In this document: positions 19,116-29,891 of the stretch, piece after piece
How positions within the stretch are numbered: position 1 is the first letter of the stretch
How the letters are laid out: each line of letters starts with the position of its first letter
Source of the DNA: Pontivivens nitratireducens
Lineage (GTDB): Bacteria; Pseudomonadota; Alphaproteobacteria; Rhodobacterales; Rhodobacteraceae
Assembly (NCBI RefSeq): GCF_014235845.1
Contig: NZ_JACJUQ010000008.1
Span: 62,001 to 126,000 of the forward strand
Length of the DNA: 64,000 nt
Direction of reading: 5' to 3'
Notes under the pieces: model-generated
Told to the model about the DNA's origin: nothing
The model's database searches: none
What the model saw: the letters and a program-made list of their open reading frames with translations, nothing else
Made by a program: the position numbers and the translations under genes

Positions 19116-19421
19116 ATGATTGATCGCGATACCGCCATGACCGCAGCCCCTTTCGCTGCCGCCATCGGCCTTGTTGCGGCGGGGTTCGCCCTGACGCGGT
19201 GGAAGCCCGGTGCGCTTGATATGCCGGAGCCGAATGCGACGCCGCGCCTTCCTGATTTTCGGGATGGTGGCGACATCGTGCGGCAGTTGCGTGAAGGCGC
19301 GGCGGCCCTGTCCCCGCGCAATCTGACCGACACGCTGGGCCGGTCGCTGATCATCTCGGGTGCGTTGCTGCTGATGGTTCGGGCAATCGACGGGTTGGAC
19401 AAGAAGGGGGCGAAGCGATGA
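19116..19421 (+). CDS. small membrane protein, unknown
   Basis: A 101-residue protein with hydrophobic segments at about residues 11-27 and 77-90 and a polar middle. The start at ATG 19116 is supported by GGGAG seven bases upstream. Its stop overlaps the next start (ATGA), so it is coupled to the following lipoprotein. No family recognised. Confidence 0.6.
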   Translation: MIDRDTAMTAAPFAAAIGLVAAGFALTRWKPGALDMPEPNATPRLPDFRDGGDIVRQLREGAAALSPRNLTDTLGRSLIISGALLLMVRAIDGLDKKGAKR

Positions 19422-19846
19422 AGTGGTTGCTTCCCCTCCCCCTGCTCGCCGCCTGCGCCGCGCCGGTGGAAACGCCCGTCGATCCGGCGGAGCCTGCGGC
19501 CCCTGTGGCCGTAACCCTGTCGGGACCGGAAGCGGTCGCGACACTCGATCAGATCTGCGGTGACGGTTCCGACCGGTTCCTGAACTTCGGTCAACGGTTG
19601 GCCATCGCGCAGCAAAACGGTGAGTTGCCCGAGACGGCGACCGCCACGCTGGTTGGCGGCACCTGTACATTGACCTTCACCCCCGAGGGCGATGCCGAGG
19701 CATTGCGCACCGCCCTCTCGGCCCTGGGGCGCCCGCTCGACACCACCGAAACGGGTGGTGTGTACATTCGCCCCAACGATGCGGTCATCATCTTCACCCA
19801 TGACGATCCGTCGGAATGGACGCTGCAAACCTATCGCGCGGTCTGA
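19418..19846 (+). CDS. uncharacterised lipoprotein
   Basis: A 142-residue secreted protein with a short signal peptide and lipobox LLAAC (Cys13). A proline/alanine-rich linker follows (PVETPVDPAEPAAPVAV), then a small globular region with two cysteines (Cys47 and Cys78) that could form a disulfide. Translationally coupled to the preceding membrane protein. Function unknown. Confidence 0.6.
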   Translation: MKWLLPLPLLAACAAPVETPVDPAEPAAPVAVTLSGPEAVATLDQICGDGSDRFLNFGQRLAIAQQNGELPETATATLVGGTCTLTFTPEGDAEALRTALSALGRPLDTTETGGVYIRPNDAVIIFTHDDPSEWTLQTYRAV

Positions 19847-19879
19847 CCAGGCTGCACTGAATTTACGGATACGCTAATC

Positions 19880-20539
19880 GTGAATACACCTGAAACTACG
19901 AATGGACGTCAGACATATCTTGCGATGCTTGCCGCTGTTCTGATCACGGTTGTCATCGCGGTGAGTTTGCCCGTGACCTGGGTTGATCCGTGGATGGCTG
20001 AGAGCGGTCCGTTCGAGCAGGGATCCGTTCTGTGCTACATCCTGGCCGTGGCGGTCTTGCTGTTCACGAATGCACGGCGGCTTTGGCCCTACGCGGGGGG
20101 GCTCGCTCTGTTTGCGCTTCGCGAACTGGATATGGACAAGGCCAGCTTCTTCACCGAGGGCGTGTTCAAGGCGCGGCAATATTCCGGCGATCACGTCAGC
20201 CTGATCGAAAAGGTACTATCGCTGGCCATTCTGATCGTGGTGCTTGTCATCGCGTTCAAGTGCTTGCAGCGCGGGCTTCCCGCACTGCTGCGCGGGCTGC
20301 GTCAGCTCGACGCTGTATCGCTGCTCATCACCACAGGGCTGTTTCTGGCCGTTCTGGCAAAGAGTCTGGACGGCCTCAGACGCAAGCTCGCTCCGCTGGG
20401 GATTGAGGTTTCCAACCTCGTTTCCGCCAAGACCGGGATCATCGAGGAGACGACCGAACTTGGTCTGGCTGCGATGATGCTCGCCGCAACTGTAACAGTC
20501 TGGCAGCGCGAAAGGGTGGCGTCAGACTATTTGAATTGA
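19880..20539 (+). CDS. multi-pass membrane protein, unknown
   Basis: A 219-residue integral membrane protein with about six hydrophobic segments (near residues 13-33, 50-64, 70-80, 108-127, 145-160 and 190-205). The start is GTG 19880; the Shine-Dalgarno is weak. A conserved-looking charged motif [20 protein letters not shown] lies between helices 3 and 4. I do not recognise the family. It is the last of four genes inserted between sucC and sucD. Confidence 0.65.
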   Translation: MNTPETTNGRQTYLAMLAAVLITVVIAVSLPVTWVDPWMAESGPFEQGSVLCYILAVAVLLFTNARRLWPYAGGLALFALRELDMDKASFFTEGVFKARQYSGDHVSLIEKVLSLAILIVVLVIAFKCLQRGLPALLRGLRQLDAVSLLITTGLFLAVLAKSLDGLRRKLAPLGIEVSNLVSAKTGIIEETTELGLAAMMLAATVTVWQRERVASDYLN

Positions 20540-20588
20540 GACACTGCAATGGCCGACAGGCCGCACGACAGTCAATAAGGAGGCCCCA

Positions 20589-21473
20589 ATGGCCGTACTC
20601 GTCAACGAAAACACCAAGGTGATCTGTCAGGGCCTCACCGGCTCGCAGGGCACGTTCCACTCCGAGCAGGCCATCGCCTATGGCACGAAGATGGTCGGCG
20701 GTGTGACCCCCGGCAAGGGCGGCACCGACCATATCGGCCTGCCCGTGTTCGACACGGTGGCCGAGGCACGCCATTCCACGCAGGCCAATGCCACCGCGAT
20801 CTACGTGCCCCCGCCCTTCGCCGCCGATGCAATCCTTGAGGCGATCGACGCCGAAATGGAACTTATCGTCTGCATCACCGAGGGCATTCCCGTGCTCGAC
20901 ATGATGAGGGTCAAGCGCGCGCTCGAAGGATCGAAATCCATCCTGATCGGGCCGAACTGCCCCGGTGTCATCACGCCCGACGCGTGCAAGATCGGCATCA
21001 TGCCCGGCCACATCCACAAGCGTGGTTCCGTCGGCGTCGTCTCCCGCTCCGGCACGCTGACCTACGAGGCGGTTGGCCAGACCACGGCGGCGGGCCTCGG
21101 CCAGTCCACCTGCATCGGCATCGGTGGCGACCCGATCAAGGGCATGGAGCATATCGACGCGCTCGAACTGCTGCTGGGCGATCCGGAGACGGAGAGCATC
21201 ATCATGATCGGTGAGATCGGTGGCTCCGCCGAGGAAGACGCGGCGCAGTTCTACGCCGATGAGGTCAAGGCCGGCCGCGGCAAGCCCATCGCAGGCTTCA
21301 TCGCCGGGCGCACGGCCCCTCCGGGCCGCCGCATGGGTCACGCTGGCGCGATCATCGCCGGCGGCAAGGGCGGTGCCGAGGACAAGATCGAAGCCATGCG
21401 CTCCGCCGGGTTCGCCATCGCCGAAAGCCCTGCCGATCTGGGCAAGGCCGTGCTGGAAGCCATCGGCAAGTAA
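20589..21473 (+). CDS. sucD: succinyl-CoA synthetase subunit alpha
   Basis: A 294-residue partner of SucC. The CoA-binding Rossmann domain is N-terminal ([16 protein letters not shown]). The phosphorylated active-site His lies in [15 protein letters not shown] near residue 250, and the [17 protein letters not shown] block is typical. A strong AAGGAGG precedes the ATG, giving it independent translation although it is 2.06 kb from sucC. Confidence 0.97.
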   Translation: MAVLVNENTKVICQGLTGSQGTFHSEQAIAYGTKMVGGVTPGKGGTDHIGLPVFDTVAEARHSTQANATAIYVPPPFAADAILEAIDAEMELIVCITEGIPVLDMMRVKRALEGSKSILIGPNCPGVITPDACKIGIMPGHIHKRGSVGVVSRSGTLTYEAVGQTTAAGLGQSTCIGIGGDPIKGMEHIDALELLLGDPETESIIMIGEIGGSAEEDAAQFYADEVKAGRGKPIAGFIAGRTAPPGRRMGHAGAIIAGGKGGAEDKIEAMRSAGFAIAESPADLGKAVLEAIGK

Positions 21474-21533
21474 GGCCGAACATGCCGGGCGCCCCGTCGC
21501 GCCCGGCCTCACCTCCAATGCCCACGGTTGGTC

Positions 21534-22127
21534 ATGTTGCTGTCGCATACGCATCAGTTCATCTTCCGCAAGACGCGCAAGAGCGCCTCGACCTCGGTCG
21601 AGATGCTGCTGGAACCGTTTTGTCGGAAGGGGGTTGCGGTCGTGGACCAGATGCCCGCCGCAGAGGACGCGCCCCTGCGTAACCTGTTCGCCGCCGTCCA
21701 TTCCCTGTTCCACCATCATGCGACGCAGACCAGCCGGCGCGGCCGCGTGGTTCTGGCGCGCTGCAAACAATGGTTCGGCAATGCCGATATCGTGAGTCTG
21801 AGCGACAGGCTCATCATGGATCGGTTTGCCCATTTTGAACGTTTAAGTCATGGCCTGACCGATCTGATCGCGGATCGGGGCCTGAAGATCGTCGTCGCCC
21901 TCCTGCCTTGGACCATGATTTCCAAACAGGCGGGAACCGCGTACGATGTGAGTGATCTCTACGATACGGGCACGGCAGACATCGTGCGCGACCGTCACAG
22001 CTGGGCATTCGAGGGCGTGGGGTATTCTCCCCGGCTTGAGAATTCCGCCCTTCCACCCGCCCGTTTTCAGGGTGCGGAGCAATCACGGGTAGCCATTCCC
22101 GACATACCCGTCCGGAGTTCGACATGA
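21534..22127 (+). CDS. sulfotransferase-like protein, probably degenerate
   Basis: A 197-residue product. The N-terminus (HQFIFRKTRKSASTSVEM) resembles the P-loop-like start of roseobacter sulfotransferase-family proteins, and the C-terminus (IVRDRHSWAFEGVGY) resembles their end. The central region, including the usual RNPxD segment that holds PAPS, is missing, so an internal deletion is likely. TTG 21528 is also in frame, but ATG 21534 is preferred. The stop overlaps sucA (ATGA). It may be non-catalytic. Confidence 0.45.
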   Translation: MLLSHTHQFIFRKTRKSASTSVEMLLEPFCRKGVAVVDQMPAAEDAPLRNLFAAVHSLFHHHATQTSRRGRVVLARCKQWFGNADIVSLSDRLIMDRFAHFERLSHGLTDLIADRGLKIVVALLPWTMISKQAGTAYDVSDLYDTGTADIVRDRHSWAFEGVGYSPRLENSALPPARFQGAEQSRVAIPDIPVRSST

Positions 22128-25081
22128 CCGACCAGAGTTCCAACGACCAGTTCCATTCCTCGTCCTTCCTGCAGGGGCACAATGCGGAATATGTAGAACA
22201 GCTGCACGCACGCTACGCCGCCGATCCGGCATCGGTGGACGAAAGCTGGCAGGACTTCTTCCGCCAATTGAATGAGGATGAGATCGCGCGCGAATCCGCG
22301 AGCGGCCCTTCGTGGGCGCGCAGCGATTGGCCCCCGGTCCCCACCGGCGACATGGTCGCCGCCTTGACCGGCGAATGGGACGAGGCATCGCCCGCCGAGC
22401 TGGCCAAATCCGTCGCCAAGAAGGCCGCAGGCAAGGGCGTGGATCTGTCCGAGGCACAGGTCCAGCAGGCCGTCACCGATTCGATCCGGGCGATCATGCT
22501 GATCCGCGCCTACCGCATCCGGGGCCATCTGGCCGCCAATCTCGACCCACTGGACCTCAAGAATCCCGAGGATCACCCCGAATTGAACCCGGCCTCCTAT
22601 GGGTTCACCAAGGATGATTTCGATCGCAAGATCTTCCTCGATATGGTGCTGGGGCTTGAGGTCGCGACCCTGCGCGAAATCCTCGACATCGTCAAAAGCA
22701 CCTATTGCGGCACCTTCGCCATGCAGTACATGCACATCTCCAACGCGGAGGAAGCAGGCTGGCTGAAGGAACGGATCGAGGGCTACGGCAAGGAAATCGC
22801 CTTCACCCGCGAGGGGCGCCGCGCGATCCTGAACAAGCTGGTCGAGGCCGAGGGCTTCGAGAAATTCCTGCACGTCAAATATACCGGCACCAAGCGGTTC
22901 GGTCTGGATGGCGGCGAGAGCCTGATCCCCGCGATGGAGCAGATCATCAAGCGGGGCGGCAATCTGGGCGTTCAGGAGATCATCATCGGGATGCCCCATC
23001 GCGGCCGCCTCAGCGTGCTGGCCAATGTGATGGGCAAACCCTATCAGGCGATCTTCAACGAATTTCAGGGCGGCAGTTTCAAACCGGATGAGGTCGAAGG
23101 CTCGGGCGATGTGAAATATCACCTCGGCGCGTCCTCTGACCGGGAGTTCGACGGCAATTCCGTCCACCTGTCGCTGACGGCCAATCCCAGCCATCTGGAG
23201 GCCGTGAACCCCGTCGTTCTGGGCAAGGCCCGCGCGAAGCAGGCCCAGCTCAACGATACGGATCGCACGAAGGTGCTGCCTGTCCTGCTGCACGGCGACG
23301 CTGCCTTTGCCGGTCAGGGCGTCGTGGCGGAATGCTTCGGCCTGTCCGGCCTCAAGGGTCACCGCACCGGCGGCACCATCCATATCGTGGTGAACAACCA
23401 GATCGGTTTCACCACGTCGCCACACAATTCGCGTTCCTCCCCCTATCCGACCGACATCGCGCTGATGGTCGAGGCCCCGATCTTCCACGTGAACGGCGAC
23501 GATCCGGAGGCCGTGGTCCACGCCGCAAAGGTCGCGACCGAGTTCCGGCAGAAGTTCCACAAGGATGTCGTTATCGACATTTTCTGCTACCGCCGCTTCG
23601 GGCACAACGAGGGGGATGAGCCGATGTTCACCCAACCCCTCATGTACACGGCGATCAAGAAGCAGAAGACGACACTGCAATTGTACACCGAACGTCTGAC
23701 CCGCGACGGCCTGATCCCCGAGGGGGAGATCGAGGACGTGAAGGCTGCCTTCCAGGCCAGGCTGAACGAGGAATTCGAGGCGGGCAAAAACTTCAAGCCG
23801 AACAAGGCGGACTGGCTGGACGGTCGCTGGTCCGGCATGGCCAGGGCGAAGTCTGGCAAGTACCAGCGCGGCACCACCGCCGTGGCCCTGGATGACCTGC
23901 GCATGGTCGGCAAGGGGCTGACGACCCTGCCCGACGGCTATAACGCGCACCGCACCGTCGCGCGTCTGCTTGAGGCCAAGAAGGAGATGATCGACACCGG
24001 CCGGAACCTCGACTGGGCCACGGCCGAGGCGCTGGCCTTCGGATCGCTGCTGGCGGAGGGCTATCCCGTCCGCCTGTCAGGTCAGGATTCCACACGCGGC
24101 ACCTTCTCGCAGCGCCATTCCGGCATCATCGACCAGAAGACCGAGGAACGGTATCTGCCGCTCAACCACATTGCCGACGATCAGGCGGGATATGAGGTCG
24201 TGGATTCCATGTTGTCGGAATATGCGGTTCTGGGCTTCGAATACGGATACTCGCTGGCCGAACCGAACACCCTGACCCTGTGGGAGGCGCAGTTCGGTGA
24301 TTTCGCCAACGGTGCGCAGATCATGATCGACCAGTTCATCTCCTCGGGCGAAAGCAAGTGGCTGCGGATGTCCGGCCTCGTCCTGCTGTTGCCCCATGGC
24401 TATGAGGGACAGGGGCCTGAGCATTCCTCGGCCCGGTTGGAGCGATTCCTGCAGATGTGTGGCGGCGACAACTGGATCGTTGCGAACTGCACGACGCCTG
24501 CGAACTATTTCCACATTCTGCGCCGTCAGATGCACCGGTCCTTCCGCAAGCCGCTGATCCTGATGACGCCCAAATCGCTGCTGCGTCACAAGATGGCGGT
24601 CAGCACGCTGGAGGAAATGGGCACCGGGTCGTCCTTCCACCGCGTGTTGTGGGATGACGCCGAAAAGGGCAATTCCGATCTGAAGCTGGTCGCAGACGAC
24701 AAGATCAAGCGCGTGGTCCTGTGCTCGGGCAAGGTCTATTACGATCTGCTGGCCGCACGGGACGAACAGGCGCTCGACAACGTGTACCTGCTGCGGGTGG
24801 AGCAATTCTATCCGTTCCCGGCACAATCGCTCAGCAAGGAAATCGCCCGCTTCCCCGATGCCGAAATCGTCTGGTGTCAAGAGGAACCGAAGAACCAGGG
24901 CGCCTGGACCTTCATCGAGCCGAACATCGAATGGGTCTTGAACCGCAACAAGTCCAAGACCCAGCGGCCGCGCTATGCTGGCCGTCACGCTTCCGCCTCG
25001 CCCGCCACGGGTCTGGCCTCGCAACACAAGAAAGAACAGGACGCGCTCGTCAACGATGCGCTGACCGGAGAAGGAAACTGA
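22124..25081 (+). CDS. sucA: 2-oxoglutarate dehydrogenase E1 component
   Basis: A 985-residue thiamin-diphosphate enzyme that decarboxylates 2-oxoglutarate and passes the succinyl group to the lipoyl arm of SucB. The N-terminal E2-binding peptide [17 protein letters not shown] is at about residues 15-31. ThDP-binding segments include [14 protein letters not shown] and the pyrophosphate region [14 protein letters not shown]. The C-terminal transketolase-like part includes [10 protein letters not shown]. Length is normal. It is 1 base from sucB. Confidence 0.97.
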   Translation: MTDQSSNDQFHSSSFLQGHNAEYVEQLHARYAADPASVDESWQDFFRQLNEDEIARESASGPSWARSDWPPVPTGDMVAALTGEWDEASPAELAKSVAKKAAGKGVDLSEAQVQQAVTDSIRAIMLIRAYRIRGHLAANLDPLDLKNPEDHPELNPASYGFTKDDFDRKIFLDMVLGLEVATLREILDIVKSTYCGTFAMQYMHISNAEEAGWLKERIEGYGKEIAFTREGRRAILNKLVEAEGFEKFLHVKYTGTKRFGLDGGESLIPAMEQIIKRGGNLGVQEIIIGMPHRGRLSVLANVMGKPYQAIFNEFQGGSFKPDEVEGSGDVKYHLGASSDREFDGNSVHLSLTANPSHLEAVNPVVLGKARAKQAQLNDTDRTKVLPVLLHGDAAFAGQGVVAECFGLSGLKGHRTGGTIHIVVNNQIGFTTSPHNSRSSPYPTDIALMVEAPIFHVNGDDPEAVVHAAKVATEFRQKFHKDVVIDIFCYRRFGHNEGDEPMFTQPLMYTAIKKQKTTLQLYTERLTRDGLIPEGEIEDVKAAFQARLNEEFEAGKNFKPNKADWLDGRWSGMARAKSGKYQRGTTAVALDDLRMVGKGLTTLPDGYNAHRTVARLLEAKKEMIDTGRNLDWATAEALAFGSLLAEGYPVRLSGQDSTRGTFSQRHSGIIDQKTEERYLPLNHIADDQAGYEVVDSMLSEYAVLGFEYGYSLAEPNTLTLWEAQFGDFANGAQIMIDQFISSGESKWLRMSGLVLLLPHGYEGQGPEHSSARLERFLQMCGGDNWIVANCTTPANYFHILRRQMHRSFRKPLILMTPKSLLRHKMAVSTLEEMGTGSSFHRVLWDDAEKGNSDLKLVADDKIKRVVLCSGKVYYDLLAARDEQALDNVYLLRVEQFYPFPAQSLSKEIARFPDAEIVWCQEEPKNQGAWTFIEPNIEWVLNRNKSKTQRPRYAGRHASASPATGLASQHKKEQDALVNDALTGEGN

Positions 25082-25082
25082 T

Positions 25083-26597
25083 ATGAGCACCGAAGTCCGC
25101 GTTCCCGCCCTCGGCGAATCCGTGACCGAAGCCACCGTCGCCACCTGGTTCAAGAAGCCGGGCGATGCCGTTGAGGTTGACGAGATGTTGTGTGAACTTG
25201 AAACCGACAAGGTGACGGTCGAGGTGCCCTCCCCCGTTGCCGGCACGCTGGGTGAAATTGTCGTCGCGGAGGGCGAAACCGTCAGCCCCGACGCCCTGCT
25301 CGCCACCATTTCCGAAGGCGCACCCTCCGCCGGGGCGGAGGATGTCAGACCGCGTGAGGTCGAAACCACCGCAAAGGCTGAGAGCGCCCAACCCAGCGGC
25401 CACGTGGATATCCCCGTGCCCTCCCTGGGCGAAAGCGTGACCGAGGCGACCGTCGCCACCTGGTACAAGAAGGTCGGCGATACCGTCGCCGCGGATGAGA
25501 TGATCGCCGAGCTTGAGACCGACAAGGTCTCGGTCGAGGTTCCGGCCCCGCAATCGGGCACGATCTCGAAGATCCACATCGCGGAGGGGGAGACCGTCTC
25601 CGCCGGTGGTATCCTCGCGCAGATGGCAGCGGAGGGCGGCGCGGCCTCAGCCGCACCCGCCGCAGAACCCGCCGCTGCGGCGACCCCGCCATCCGAATCC
25701 GGCAGCGCGAAGGATATCGAGAACGCGCCCTCCGCCAACAAGATGATGGCGGAAAAGGGCATCGATCCCGCATCGGTCAAGGGCTCTGGCCGTGACGGGC
25801 GCATCATGAAGGAGGACGTGATGAACGCCTCCTCCACATCGGCACCTGCCCCAACCGCATCCGCCGCCCCGCGCGCGCCCGTCTCCGCCGACGATGCCAA
25901 CCGTGAGGAACGGGTCAAGATGACCCGCCTGCGCCAGACCATCGCCCGCAGGTTGAAGGATGCGCAAAACACCGCCGCCATGCTGACCACCTTCAACGAG
26001 GTGGACATGAAGGCGGTCATGGACCTGCGCAACACCTACAAGGCCGAGTTCGAAAAGAAGCACGGCGTGCGCCTCGGCTTCATGTCGTTCTTCACCAAGG
26101 CCTGTGTGCACGCGCTCAAGGAAGTGCCGGAGGTCAACGCGGAGATCGACGGAACCGACATCGTCTACAAGAACTTCGTGCATATGGGCGTCGCCGCCGG
26201 TACGCCCACCGGCCTCGTCGTGCCGGTGATCCGCGATGCAGACCAGATGTCCTTCGCCGAGATCGAGAAGGCCATCGGGGAAAAGGGTCGCAAGGCCCGC
26301 GACGGCAAGCTGTCCATGGCGGAAATGCAGGGCGGCACGTTCACCATCTCGAACGGCGGTGTCTACGGCTCGCTGATGTCCTCGCCCATCCTCAACCCGC
26401 CGCAATCGGGTATTCTGGGGATGCACAAGATTCAGGACCGCCCCGTCGTCATCAACGGTGAGATCGTAATCCGCCCGATGATGTACCTGGCCCTCAGCTA
26501 TGACCACCGCGTCGTGGACGGCAAGGGTGCGGTGACGTTCCTCGTCCGCGTCAAGGAGGCGCTGGAGGATCCGCAACGCCTGCTGATGGATTTGTAA
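25083..26597 (+). CDS. sucB: dihydrolipoamide succinyltransferase (E2)
   Basis: A 504-residue E2 core protein with two tandem N-terminal lipoyl domains (lipoyl lysines Lys43 and Lys148, both in ELETDKV context), unlike the single domain of E. coli SucB; two domains are usual in Rhodobacterales. Alanine/proline-rich linkers follow, then the E3-binding domain (about residues 217-251, [12 protein letters not shown]) and the acyltransferase core ending [16 protein letters not shown] with the catalytic His and Asp. Confidence 0.97.
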   Translation: MSTEVRVPALGESVTEATVATWFKKPGDAVEVDEMLCELETDKVTVEVPSPVAGTLGEIVVAEGETVSPDALLATISEGAPSAGAEDVRPREVETTAKAESAQPSGHVDIPVPSLGESVTEATVATWYKKVGDTVAADEMIAELETDKVSVEVPAPQSGTISKIHIAEGETVSAGGILAQMAAEGGAASAAPAAEPAAAATPPSESGSAKDIENAPSANKMMAEKGIDPASVKGSGRDGRIMKEDVMNASSTSAPAPTASAAPRAPVSADDANREERVKMTRLRQTIARRLKDAQNTAAMLTTFNEVDMKAVMDLRNTYKAEFEKKHGVRLGFMSFFTKACVHALKEVPEVNAEIDGTDIVYKNFVHMGVAAGTPTGLVVPVIRDADQMSFAEIEKAIGEKGRKARDGKLSMAEMQGGTFTISNGGVYGSLMSSPILNPPQSGILGMHKIQDRPVVINGEIVIRPMMYLALSYDHRVVDGKGAVTFLVRVKEALEDPQRLLMDL

Positions 26598-26602
26598 ACA
26601 AT

Positions 26603-26628
26603 CGGCCCCAAGTTAAAGCTTGGGGCCG
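26603..26628. terminator. bidirectional terminator between sucB and the YHCH gene
   Basis: A 10-bp perfect stem (26603-26612 with 26619-26628, CGGCCCCAAG) and a 6-base loop between two convergent genes. T-rich sequence follows loosely on both strands (TAATTTT on plus, GATTGTTT on minus). Confidence 0.7.
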
Positions 26629-26640
26629 GTAAACGTAATT

Positions 26641-26808
26641 TTAGTGGCAATGATAAGTTCCAGCTTTCCGATCATTGTGACAACCTGCGCGGTTTAGTCC
26701 ACCACCATGCTGAAGTTCCGTTGCGACTGTCGGAGCTTCGGTGGTTTTAGCAAACCCCGGTGTGGCAAACGACAGTATTGTAAGGGTGATTGCTGCAATG
26801 ATTCGCAT
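26641..26808 (-). CDS. small secreted YHCH-motif protein
   Basis: A 55-residue protein. Residues 1-20 form a signal peptide (cleavage near GFA-KT). The mature peptide ends HGGGLNRAGCHNDRKAGTYHCH, the Gly-rich, His/Cys-rich motif seen in small YHYH/YHCH proteins. The His and Cys residues suggest metal binding, but no role is known to me. GAGGAA lies 7 bases before the ATG. It is convergent with sucB and divergent from lpd. Confidence 0.7.
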   Translation of the reverse strand: MRIIAAITLTILSFATPGFAKTTEAPTVATELQHGGGLNRAGCHNDRKAGTYHCH

Positions 26809-27051
26809 ACTGGTGTTCCTCGTTAACGATTGTTATTAACTCCTTAATAGGAAGAATTCAGCTTGAACTCAATTAACAAAAGTTAATAGCCTTCTCTTGC
26901 CGCTCCGCGTCGCTTTGCAACCATTTGAATTAAAAATATTTTCTAACCGAAGTATTTTGATTTATTCGCACCCCGAGCTCTATCCGCACACTAACTCATA
27001 CAACGATGAGAACATTCGCAAACACAGCGTTAACTTTTCGAGGAGATCACC
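26809..27051. promoter_or_regulatory. AT-rich lpd promoter region
   Basis: About 240 bases noticeably richer in A+T than the rest of the window, between the divergent YHCH gene and lpd. It contains a perfect inverted repeat ATTAAC-AAAA-GTTAAT (26872-26887) and GTTAAC near TTAAC (26822-26840). These could bind a repressor, MucR or IHF. GAGGAG precedes lpd. No TGTGATCACA site is present here. Confidence 0.45.
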
Positions 27052-28437
27052 ATGGCCGAGTACGACGTCATCATCATCGGCGCAGGCCCCGGCGGCTACG
27101 TCTGTGCAATCCGCTGCGCCCAACTGGGGCTGAAGACCGCCTGCGTCGAGGGGCGTGAAACCCTTGGCGGCACCTGCCTGAACGTCGGTTGCATCCCGTC
27201 CAAGGCGATGTTGCACGCCTCCGAATTGTATCATGAGGCGACCACCAATTTCACCAAGATGGGCCTGATGGGGCAAAGCCCCTCCGTCGATCTGCCCAAG
27301 ATGGTGGACTACAAGCAGGAAACTGTGAACTCCAACACCGGAGGCATCGAATTCCTGTTCAAGAAGAACAAGGTGGACTGGATCAAGGGCTACGGCTCCA
27401 TCCCCGAGGCGGGCAAGGTCAAGGTCGGTGACGACACCCACACCGCCAAACATATCGTCATCGCCACCGGTTCCGAGGCCGCCAGCCTGCCCGGTGTCGA
27501 GGTAGACGAGAAGGTCGTCGTGACCTCCACCGGCGCGCTGGAGTTGAAGAAGGTTCCGAACAAGATGGTCGTCATCGGCGGCGGCGTCATCGGGCTGGAA
27601 CTTGGCTCCGTCTACTCCCGCCTGGGGGCGGAGGTTACGGTGATCGAATATCAGGACGCCATCATCCCCGGCGCCGATGGGGAAATCCAAAAGAACTTCC
27701 TGAAATTGCTCAAGAAGCAGGGCATCAAATTCGAACTGGGCGCCGCCGTTTCCGGTACCGAGGTCAAGAAGAACAAGGCCACGGTCAGCTACAAATCGCG
27801 CAAGGACGACAGCGAGCATCAGATCGATGCGGACATCGTCCTGCTGGCCACCGGTCGTCGCCCCTACACCGAAAATCTGGGCCTCGATGCGCTCGGCGTC
27901 GAGATGGATCGCGGCATGATCAAGACGGACGCGCACTGGGCCACGAACGTCAAGGGCATCTACGCCATCGGTGACGTGATCGCAGGCCCCATGCTGGCGC
28001 ACAAGGCCGAGGATGAGGGCATGGCAGTGGCCGAGACCATTGCCGGTCAGAAGGGGCATGTTAACTACGGCGTCATCCCCGGCGTGATATACACCCATCC
28101 CGAGGTCGCGAATGTCGGCAAGACGGAGGAGCAGCTGAAGCAGGAGGGGCGCAAGTACAAGGTCGGCAAGTTCCCGTTCATGGGCAACGCCCGAGCCAAG
28201 AGCCACTTTGCCGGCGACGGTTTCGTCAAGATGATCGTGGACGCAGAAACCGACCGTATTCTGGGCGCACATGTCATCGGCCCGATGGCGGGCGATCTGA
28301 TCCACGAGGTTTGCGTCGCGATGGAATTCGGTGCCGCGGCGGAGGATCTGGCCCGCACCTGCCACGCGCACCCGACCTTCTCCGAGGCGATGCGTGAGGC
28401 TGCACTGGCCTGCGGCGACGGCGCGATCCACGCCTGA
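27052..28437 (+). CDS. lpdA: dihydrolipoyl dehydrogenase (E3)
   Basis: A 461-residue flavoprotein that reoxidises lipoyl groups of 2-oxoacid dehydrogenase complexes with NAD+. FAD motif [10 protein letters not shown] is at residues 7-16. The redox disulfide is Cys42-Cys47 in [13 protein letters not shown], the NAD motif is [19 protein letters not shown], and the catalytic His-Glu pair is in [14 protein letters not shown]. Its own AT-rich promoter region separates it from sucAB, and it may serve several complexes. Confidence 0.96.
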   Translation: MAEYDVIIIGAGPGGYVCAIRCAQLGLKTACVEGRETLGGTCLNVGCIPSKAMLHASELYHEATTNFTKMGLMGQSPSVDLPKMVDYKQETVNSNTGGIEFLFKKNKVDWIKGYGSIPEAGKVKVGDDTHTAKHIVIATGSEAASLPGVEVDEKVVVTSTGALELKKVPNKMVVIGGGVIGLELGSVYSRLGAEVTVIEYQDAIIPGADGEIQKNFLKLLKKQGIKFELGAAVSGTEVKKNKATVSYKSRKDDSEHQIDADIVLLATGRRPYTENLGLDALGVEMDRGMIKTDAHWATNVKGIYAIGDVIAGPMLAHKAEDEGMAVAETIAGQKGHVNYGVIPGVIYTHPEVANVGKTEEQLKQEGRKYKVGKFPFMGNARAKSHFAGDGFVKMIVDAETDRILGAHVIGPMAGDLIHEVCVAMEFGAAAEDLARTCHAHPTFSEAMREAALACGDGAIHA

Positions 28438-28443
28438 CATTCC

Positions 28444-28475
28444 AAACCGGGCGGTCGCGTTCGACCGCCCGGTTT
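28444..28475. terminator. bidirectional terminator between lpd and trpA
   Basis: A perfect 14-bp stem (28444-28457 with 28462-28475, AAACCGGGCGGTCG) with a CGTT loop starts 7 bases after the lpd stop. Flanking AAA/TTT lets it act for both lpd and the convergent trpA. Confidence 0.8.
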
Positions 28476-28564
28476 CACCCCATCAGCTTTGCATTTCTGA
28501 AGGTGCGATAGCCGGCACGGTCGCGTAGAAAGTGGGCAACGCCCCCTTCGCCCGTGCGGTATCC

Positions 28565-29353
28565 TCAGCTATGTGTTGCGGTGGCCAGTTCGGAAACGAA
28601 GGCCAGAACCTGCTCTGCGCTGTCGCCACGGGCCATCCTCTCAACAATGGCGGAGCCTACGACGACCCCGTCCGCGATCTTTGCCATGCTTGCCGCAGCC
28701 TCGGGCGTCTTGATGCCGAAACCGACACAGACCGGCAAATCGGTCTGGGACTGGATCCGCGCGATCTCCGGCCCGACGGAAGCGGCGCTCGCCTCGGCGG
28801 AACCGGTGATGCCGGTGATCGAAACATAATACACGAAACCGGAGGTGTTTTGCAGGACCTTCGGCAAGCGCTTGTCATCGGTGGTGGGAGTGGCGAGCCG
28901 GATGAAGTTCAGTCCGGCATCCTGCGCGGGCAGACACAACTCGGAATCTTCCTCCGGTGGCAGATCGACGACGATCAGCCCATCGGCGCCGGCCTCGGAT
29001 GCCTCGGCCAGAAACCGATCCACGCCCTTGGAATAGATCGGGTTGTAATATCCCATCAGGACAATCGGGGTGGTGTTATCGGTCTTGCGAAACGTGCGCA
29101 CCATTTCCAGCGTCTTGTTCAGCGTCATGCCTGCATCCAGCGCGCGTTGTCCCGCCAACTGGATCGCGGGGCCGTCGGCCATCGGGTCGGTGAACGGCAT
29201 GCCGATCTCGATCACATCGACCCCCGCCCCCGGCAGACCGTGCAGCACCTCGGCACACAGATCAGGGGTCGGATCACCCGCCATGATGAACGAAACGAAG
29301 GCGGTGCGCTCGGCCTTGGCCAGCTCTGCGAATTTGGTGTCGATGCGGGTCAT
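28565..29353 (-). CDS. trpA: tryptophan synthase alpha chain
   Basis: A 262-residue TIM-barrel subunit that cleaves indole-3-glycerol phosphate to indole, channelled to TrpB. The catalytic Glu is in [16 protein letters not shown] (about residue 49) and the Asp follows near residue 60. Phosphate-binding [10 protein letters not shown] and VVGSAIVE are at the C-terminus. In most relatives trpA follows trpB directly; here four unrelated genes lie between them, so it has its own promoter. Confidence 0.96.
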   Translation of the reverse strand: MTRIDTKFAELAKAERTAFVSFIMAGDPTPDLCAEVLHGLPGAGVDVIEIGMPFTDPMADGPAIQLAGQRALDAGMTLNKTLEMVRTFRKTDNTTPIVLMGYYNPIYSKGVDRFLAEASEAGADGLIVVDLPPEEDSELCLPAQDAGLNFIRLATPTTDDKRLPKVLQNTSGFVYYVSITGITGSAEASAASVGPEIARIQSQTDLPVCVGFGIKTPEAAASMAKIADGVVVGSAIVERMARGDSAEQVLAFVSELATATHS

Positions 29354-29430
29354 GGGCCTGTCCTTGAATACGGTGTTCGGTTTAGCCGACGCGCAGCGCG
29401 TTTACCAGTATCCACGACCTTCGGACATGC

Positions 29431-29459
29431 AAAAGGGCCGCGCCCTGCGGCGCGACCCT
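29431..29459 (-). terminator. terminator of the secreted RcnB-like gene
   Basis: On the minus strand an 11-position stem with one mismatch (29434-29444 with 29449-29459) is followed by TTTT. It lies about 20 bases after the stop of the gene ending at 29479. Confidence 0.75.
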
Positions 29460-29478
29460 GAAAACTGGTATGCGGCGA

Positions 29479-29814
29479 TCAACGCAGCAGGTCGGACAGC
29501 GCACCAATGACCGCGATGGTCGCGTAGGTATCGCTCGACACGACCACCACGCGGTTGTCGACGACCGCGTAACGCTGCCCCTCAGGAAGCGGGGGCAGAC
29601 GGTAATCGCCGGGGTCTTGCAGGAAAACGTAGTCGGCATTGGCGCGATCATGGTTGTCACGATCCCGACCGAGATCGGAACGTTCGCCGAATTCGCACCA
29701 GCCCTTTTTCTCATGCCCCGGGGGACAGTGCTGTGGTTCAGCGAGGGCGGGGCCAGCCAGCATAGCGGCGAAAACGGCCGCCGTGGTGGAGGCCAGAACG
29801 GATTTATCAAACAT
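29479..29814 (-). CDS. secreted RcnB-like protein
   Basis: A 111-residue exported protein, starting at ATG 29814 (GGAG five bases upstream; the frame continues to 29850). Signal peptide cleavage is near PALA-EP. The mature part has a CPPGHEKKGWCEFGE segment with two cysteines and ends with the YRLPPLPEGQRYAVVDNRVVVVSSDT motif typical of RcnB/DUF1236-like periplasmic proteins. Role, possibly metal or stress related, is inferred. Confidence 0.7.
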   Translation of the reverse strand: MFDKSVLASTTAAVFAAMLAGPALAEPQHCPPGHEKKGWCEFGERSDLGRDRDNHDRANADYVFLQDPGDYRLPPLPEGQRYAVVDNRVVVVSSDTYATIAVIGALSDLLR

Positions 29815-29891
29815 GGTTACTCCCAACGACTGCAATTGGCAGATCATCAAGGAAACGCATGTTCACGACCGTCCGTTCCAGCCTGCGCCGA

